Below, piece by piece: positions 1 through 64,000 of a stretch of DNA of 64,000 nt (position 1 is its first letter; the number at the start of each line of letters is the position of its first letter). A model generated the notes under the pieces. The model worked only from the letters and a program-made list of their open reading frames with translations. It was not told where the DNA came from and ran no database searches. Made by a program: the position numbers and the translations under genes. This stretch comes from Todiramphus chloris collaris (taxonomy: Eukaryota; Chordata; Aves; Coraciiformes; Alcedinidae). The stretch spans positions 275,512-339,511 of the forward strand of contig JANVCC010000121.1 in the NCBI GenBank assembly GCA_025345505.1, read 5' to 3'.

Positions 1-915
1 TAGAGCGCGAAACCGGAAGTGCACCCGGAAGTGTCACCCGGAAGTGCGCGGCTCTTATAGAGCGCGGAACCGGAAGTGCACCCGGAAGTGTGCGCGTCTA
101 TTACAGAGCGCGAAACCGGAAGTGCACCCGGAAGTGCGCGTCTATTACAGAGCGCGAAACCGGAAGTGCACCCGGAAGTGTCACCCGGAAGTGCGCGGCT
201 CTTATAGGGCGCGAAACCAGAAGTGTCACCCGGAAGTGCGCGGCTCTTATAGAGCGCGAAACCGGAAGTGCGCGGCTCTTCTAGATCGCAAAGCCGGAAG
301 TGCACCCGGAAGTGTCACCCGGAAGTGCGTGGCTCTTATAGTGCACAAAACCGGAAGTGTCACCCGGAAGTGCACGGCTCTTATTGAGCGCGAAACCGGA
401 AGTGCGCGGCTCTTATGGAGTGCGAAACCTGAAGTGCACCCGGAAGTGCGCGTCTCTTATAGAGCGCGAAACCGGAAGTGCACCCGGAAGTGTGCGGCTC
501 TTATAGTGCACGAAACAGGAAGTGCACCCGGAAGCGTCACCCGGAAGTGCCCGTCTCTTATAGAGCGCGAAACCGGATGTGTCACCCGGAAGTGCGCGAC
601 TCTTATAGAGCGCGAAACCGGAAGTGCACCCGGAAGTGCGCGGCTCTTATAGTGCACGAAACCGGAAGTGCACCCGGAAGTGTCACCCGGAAGTGCGCGG
701 CTCTTATTGAGTGCGAAACCGGAAGTGCGCGGCTCTTATGGAGTGCAAAACCGGAAGTGCACCCGGAAGTGCACGTCTCTTATAGAGCGCGAAACCGGAA
801 GTGCACCCGGAAGTGCACGGCTGTTATAGAGCGCAAAACCGGAAGTGTACCCGGAAGCGAGTGGCTCTTATAGAGTGCAAAAACACACAAGGAACCAGAA
901 TTGCACGGCTCTTAC
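1..915. repeat. Nested GC-rich minisatellite of ETS-consensus boxes
   Basis: Roughly 0.9 kb of tandem cassettes truncated by the left edge. Each cassette has a constant part (CTCTTATAGAGCGCGAAA or close variants) followed by one, two or three copies of a 12-13 bp box with the core CCGGAAGT. I count about 34 exact CCGGAAGT copies, all on the plus strand, plus several one-base variants. Cassette starts (CTCTTA and variants) are spaced 32, 44-46 or 57 bp apart, matching one, two or three boxes. Order decays after about 840. It lies in the intron left of the last NEDD4L exon in the window. Open frames across it are by-products of the repeat. Confidence 0.97.
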
Positions 916-948
916 GGAACACGAAAGAGAAGTGTGCGCTTCTAATAG

Positions 949-1455
949 TGGAAGGATAATAGAAGGAAAGATAGAAGGATCAAATGAAAGAATTTGTGAA
1001 GGAAAAAACGCCAAGAAATGAGAAATAAAGACAAGAAAAACAGAAGCAAGGAAGTAGAAAATAAGGAAGGAAGGACCCAAGGAAGGAAAACAGGAAGCAA
1101 GGAAAGAGAGAACTAAGGAAGGAAAGATGTTGGGAAAGAAAGAGGGAAAAAACAAATAAAGGAAATAGAGGTGAAAACATGAAAAGAAATAAGGAAGGAA
1201 ACCAGTAAAGAAGTAGTAATGAAGGAGACAATGAAGAAAGGTAGAAAAGAAGAAATTAAATGGAAAGGGAAGGGATGAAAAATGAAGGAAGAAAACAAGG
1301 AAGGAAAAATGAAGGAATGAACCAAAGGAGGAAACAGAGGAAGGGAAGGGAAGGGACAAGGAAAAAAGGAAGAATGAACAATGTAAGTAAGGAAGGAAAG
1401 AAGGAAGCAAAAATGAAGGCAGGAACCAAGGAAAGTGGCAGGCAGACAGAAAGGA
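949..1455. repeat. GGAA/GAAA-rich polypurine tract
   Basis: About 500 bases that are almost entirely purine on the plus strand, built from irregular GGAA, GAAGG and GAAA units with occasional single pyrimidines. It starts directly after the decayed end of the ETS-box minisatellite. Reverse-strand reading frames here (Phe, Leu and Ser rich) are composition artefacts. Confidence 0.93.
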
Positions 1456-1692
1456 ACCAAGGAGCTACCTGTCCAGACTGGCAGACAGTCCAAGTGCCCT
1501 CTCAGGGCAAACTCTGAACCCAGAACTGCAGTGTGTTTCTCACTGACCTATTTATGCCTCCAGTCCCTGGGACTGGATTCACTGCTTTACACAACACACC
1601 CCCCCTTGCACACATGGCCTTGTGATTTCCAACATTCGGTTCTAACCAATTTGTCCTGAGGAAAAAACACAGATATATTTCAGGTATCTTAC

Positions 1693-62446
<60,754 letters not shown>

Positions 62447-64000
62447 CTGTAAAAGAAATACACATATTTACATACTAAAATTTCTTTAGGTTTGCCGTTT
62501 TGTGATCTTTGAAACATGCATGCAAACGACAATCCTCTAGGGGAAAAAAACCACCAAACAAAAGGAGAATGTCATTAAAAAAATACTGCCACCAAATTAT
62601 TTAGAAAATCTCTACTGAGTAAACTAAATGTGGGAGGATATTTAAGTCAGAAGATCCTATAAATAGATGTTAAGTATAAATAGGATTCTATGAGTAAAAG
62701 GCAAATCATGGAGAACTTATAGAAATAACACCTGAAGATGTTTCATTCTCAAGATTCACCTAAGCCCACGTGGAAGTTAAAAAAAAAAAAAAGTCTTTTG
62801 TTAAGCACAGGGACAACTTCAGGGCTACAAAAATAAGGACAGATTTATACTGCAAACTAAACAGAAAAAGAAAAAAAAGAACAAAAGGAAAGGTTACTTT
62901 CTTTAAATAGGTATGACACTCTCCTAAATCTCCCCCAAGCCTATGGAGGACTTGAATTCATATTTATTTTTTAGTAACTGAAATAAATTGTACAGAAGAA
63001 AACACACATATAGAGAGCAAACTGCAGGGAGCTCAAGCATGAAATAATAGATTTATAAAGAACGAGATCAGAACTACAAACATTAATAATATAGGCAATT
63101 CAAATCTGGCTAAGCTTAAAAACAAGTATGATATGACCAATGGTTTTGTTTTCACGCCAAGTCATTCCCTCATTCTCTCACATCGTGGAGATTTACCAGA
63201 AGAGCTGACAGTAAAACTTGGCTCTACACCCACAAAAATTTTGTTATAGCAGAAAAAGAGAATCTTGGCTGTTTATCTTAACTATATTGATACTGATACA
63301 CCAGATTTATCATGTCCAGGACCCAGTGGCTCACCACACCGCTCTTCTCTACAAGACGAAAATACAGGAGTCAGCCTGTAGCTCAACAGGCACTCATACA
63401 ATCACATCATGCTGACAACTGTACATCCTCCCTTCCTCTTTAAACTGAGGCTGAACCTCAACCCGGGATGTATGTAATTAATTATCAATGAACTCAAATA
63501 CTGAAATTTTAAAATCCTTTTCTAAAATAACAGAGGGTGAAAAAGGAAGACAATAGGAAATAATGCTATTAAAAAAAAAAATCAAACTCTAAACCTACAT
63601 AAACCGCTATGCAGGTGCTTAACAGCTGTACTCAGGAAAGTTTTACCTGCTTATCCTATAAGATCTTATGACCGAGCAGGAAAATACTTCATGAAAGAAA
63701 AGACCATTGTGAAGTGTAGATGAAAAAAATAAAATGCATCTAGGTGAAGGGTAGGGATAGCAGGTGTAGGCAGAGAGAAACCCAGCTTTTCTTGCCTTAA
63801 GGAGAGCAAATGTATTAAGTAAAATTAATGAAATAATAATAATAATAATTTAAAAAAAACCCAGTCTTTTTAAAATACTTGCATTCATCAAACACGACTG
63901 TTGTTGGCAAGAGAGGTTCTGTGCCATTTACCAAATGAAGCGTGGTCTCGTACTAAATTTGAGGGTACTCCTGCCCATCAACAGTGCATTCATTTTGAGT
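62447..64000 (-). other. Intron at the right edge
   Basis: AT-rich intron with A runs near 62778 and 63569 and a short AAT repeat near 63830-63849. The preceding C2 exon (ending in TIKK) was looked for and not found, so it lies outside the window. Confidence 0.65.

Noticed and set aside
44-873. Long plus-strand open frames with RARNRKCTRKC-type peptide repeats
   Set aside because: They are produced by the ETS-box minisatellite, whose periods keep frames open. The peptides simply mirror the DNA repeat.
1-915. CRISPR-like array
   Set aside because: There are no unique spacers between repeats, spacing is variable, the context is a vertebrate intron and no cas genes are present.
868-1493. Minus-strand frames rich in Phe, Leu, Ser and Pro that look like membrane proteins
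   Set aside because: They read the polypurine tract in reverse. The composition alone explains the hydrophobic look.
1-1692. Next HECT exon after MESV
   Set aside because: No segment encoding DSEYYNSLKW or similar is visible; this stretch is intron, minisatellite and purine tract.
62447-64000. Expected next upstream C2 exon ending in TIKK
   Set aside because: Looked for on the minus strand and not found; it must lie beyond the right edge.

Overview
The window is nuclear DNA from a vertebrate, almost certainly a bird. It holds split coding exons with GT/AG borders, 3' ends of CR1 non-LTR retrotransposons (the dominant avian repeat), a short retroviral-type solo LTR and fairly compact introns. 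No bacterial or phage gene organisation is present. The only gene I can support is NEDD4L (NEDD4-2, a HECT-type E3 ubiquitin ligase). It lies on the minus strand, so it reads from high to low coordinates, and it runs off both ends of the window.

I traced 21 coding exons on the minus strand by matching the family protein and checking splice sites and codon phase. Two belong to the C2 domain (62408-62446, 59518-59571). One is a large alternative first exon of 387 codons (CDS 54713-55873). Eighteen are shared downstream exons, from 27335-27385 to 1693-1763. The shared exons encode the last C2 strand, four WW domains, three RxRxxS/T sites matching the SGK1/AKT sites of mammalian NEDD4L, and the start of the HECT N-lobe. 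They sum to 1959 nt (653 codons) in one open frame. The long first exon adds 1161 nt, giving 1040 codons in the window. The canonical first exons (N-terminus and first half of C2) lie beyond the right end. The rest of HECT, including the catalytic cysteine, lies beyond the left end. The C2 route and the long exon both end in phase 0 and can both join the exon at 27335-27385, so the locus can make a C2-containing form and a form with a long serine-rich N-terminus that lacks most of C2.

Region by region: 1-915 is an unusual nested minisatellite made of ETS-factor consensus boxes (CCGGAAGT); 949-1455 is a GGAA-rich purine tract; 1693-27385 is the exon-dense part of NEDD4L, with one clear CR1 (23.6 kb), one ancient CR1/L3-like relic (10.4 kb) and homopolymer tracts; 27386-54712 is a 27 kb intron with a CpG-rich patch at 36.0 kb, a CpG island at 43.3-43.7 kb, a CR1 reverse-transcriptase relic at 38.1 kb, an internally deleted CR1 at 49.3-50.2 kb and a solo LTR at 50.26-50.61 kb; 54713-56120 is the long first exon and its proximal upstream DNA; 56120-64000 is intronic except for the two C2 exons and a CR1 near 59.0 kb.

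The most striking non-genic feature is the minisatellite. Its cassettes have lengths quantised at 32, 44-45 or 57 bp according to whether they carry one, two or three ETS boxes. The most interesting genic feature is the NEDD4-like long N-terminal exon in NEDD4L.
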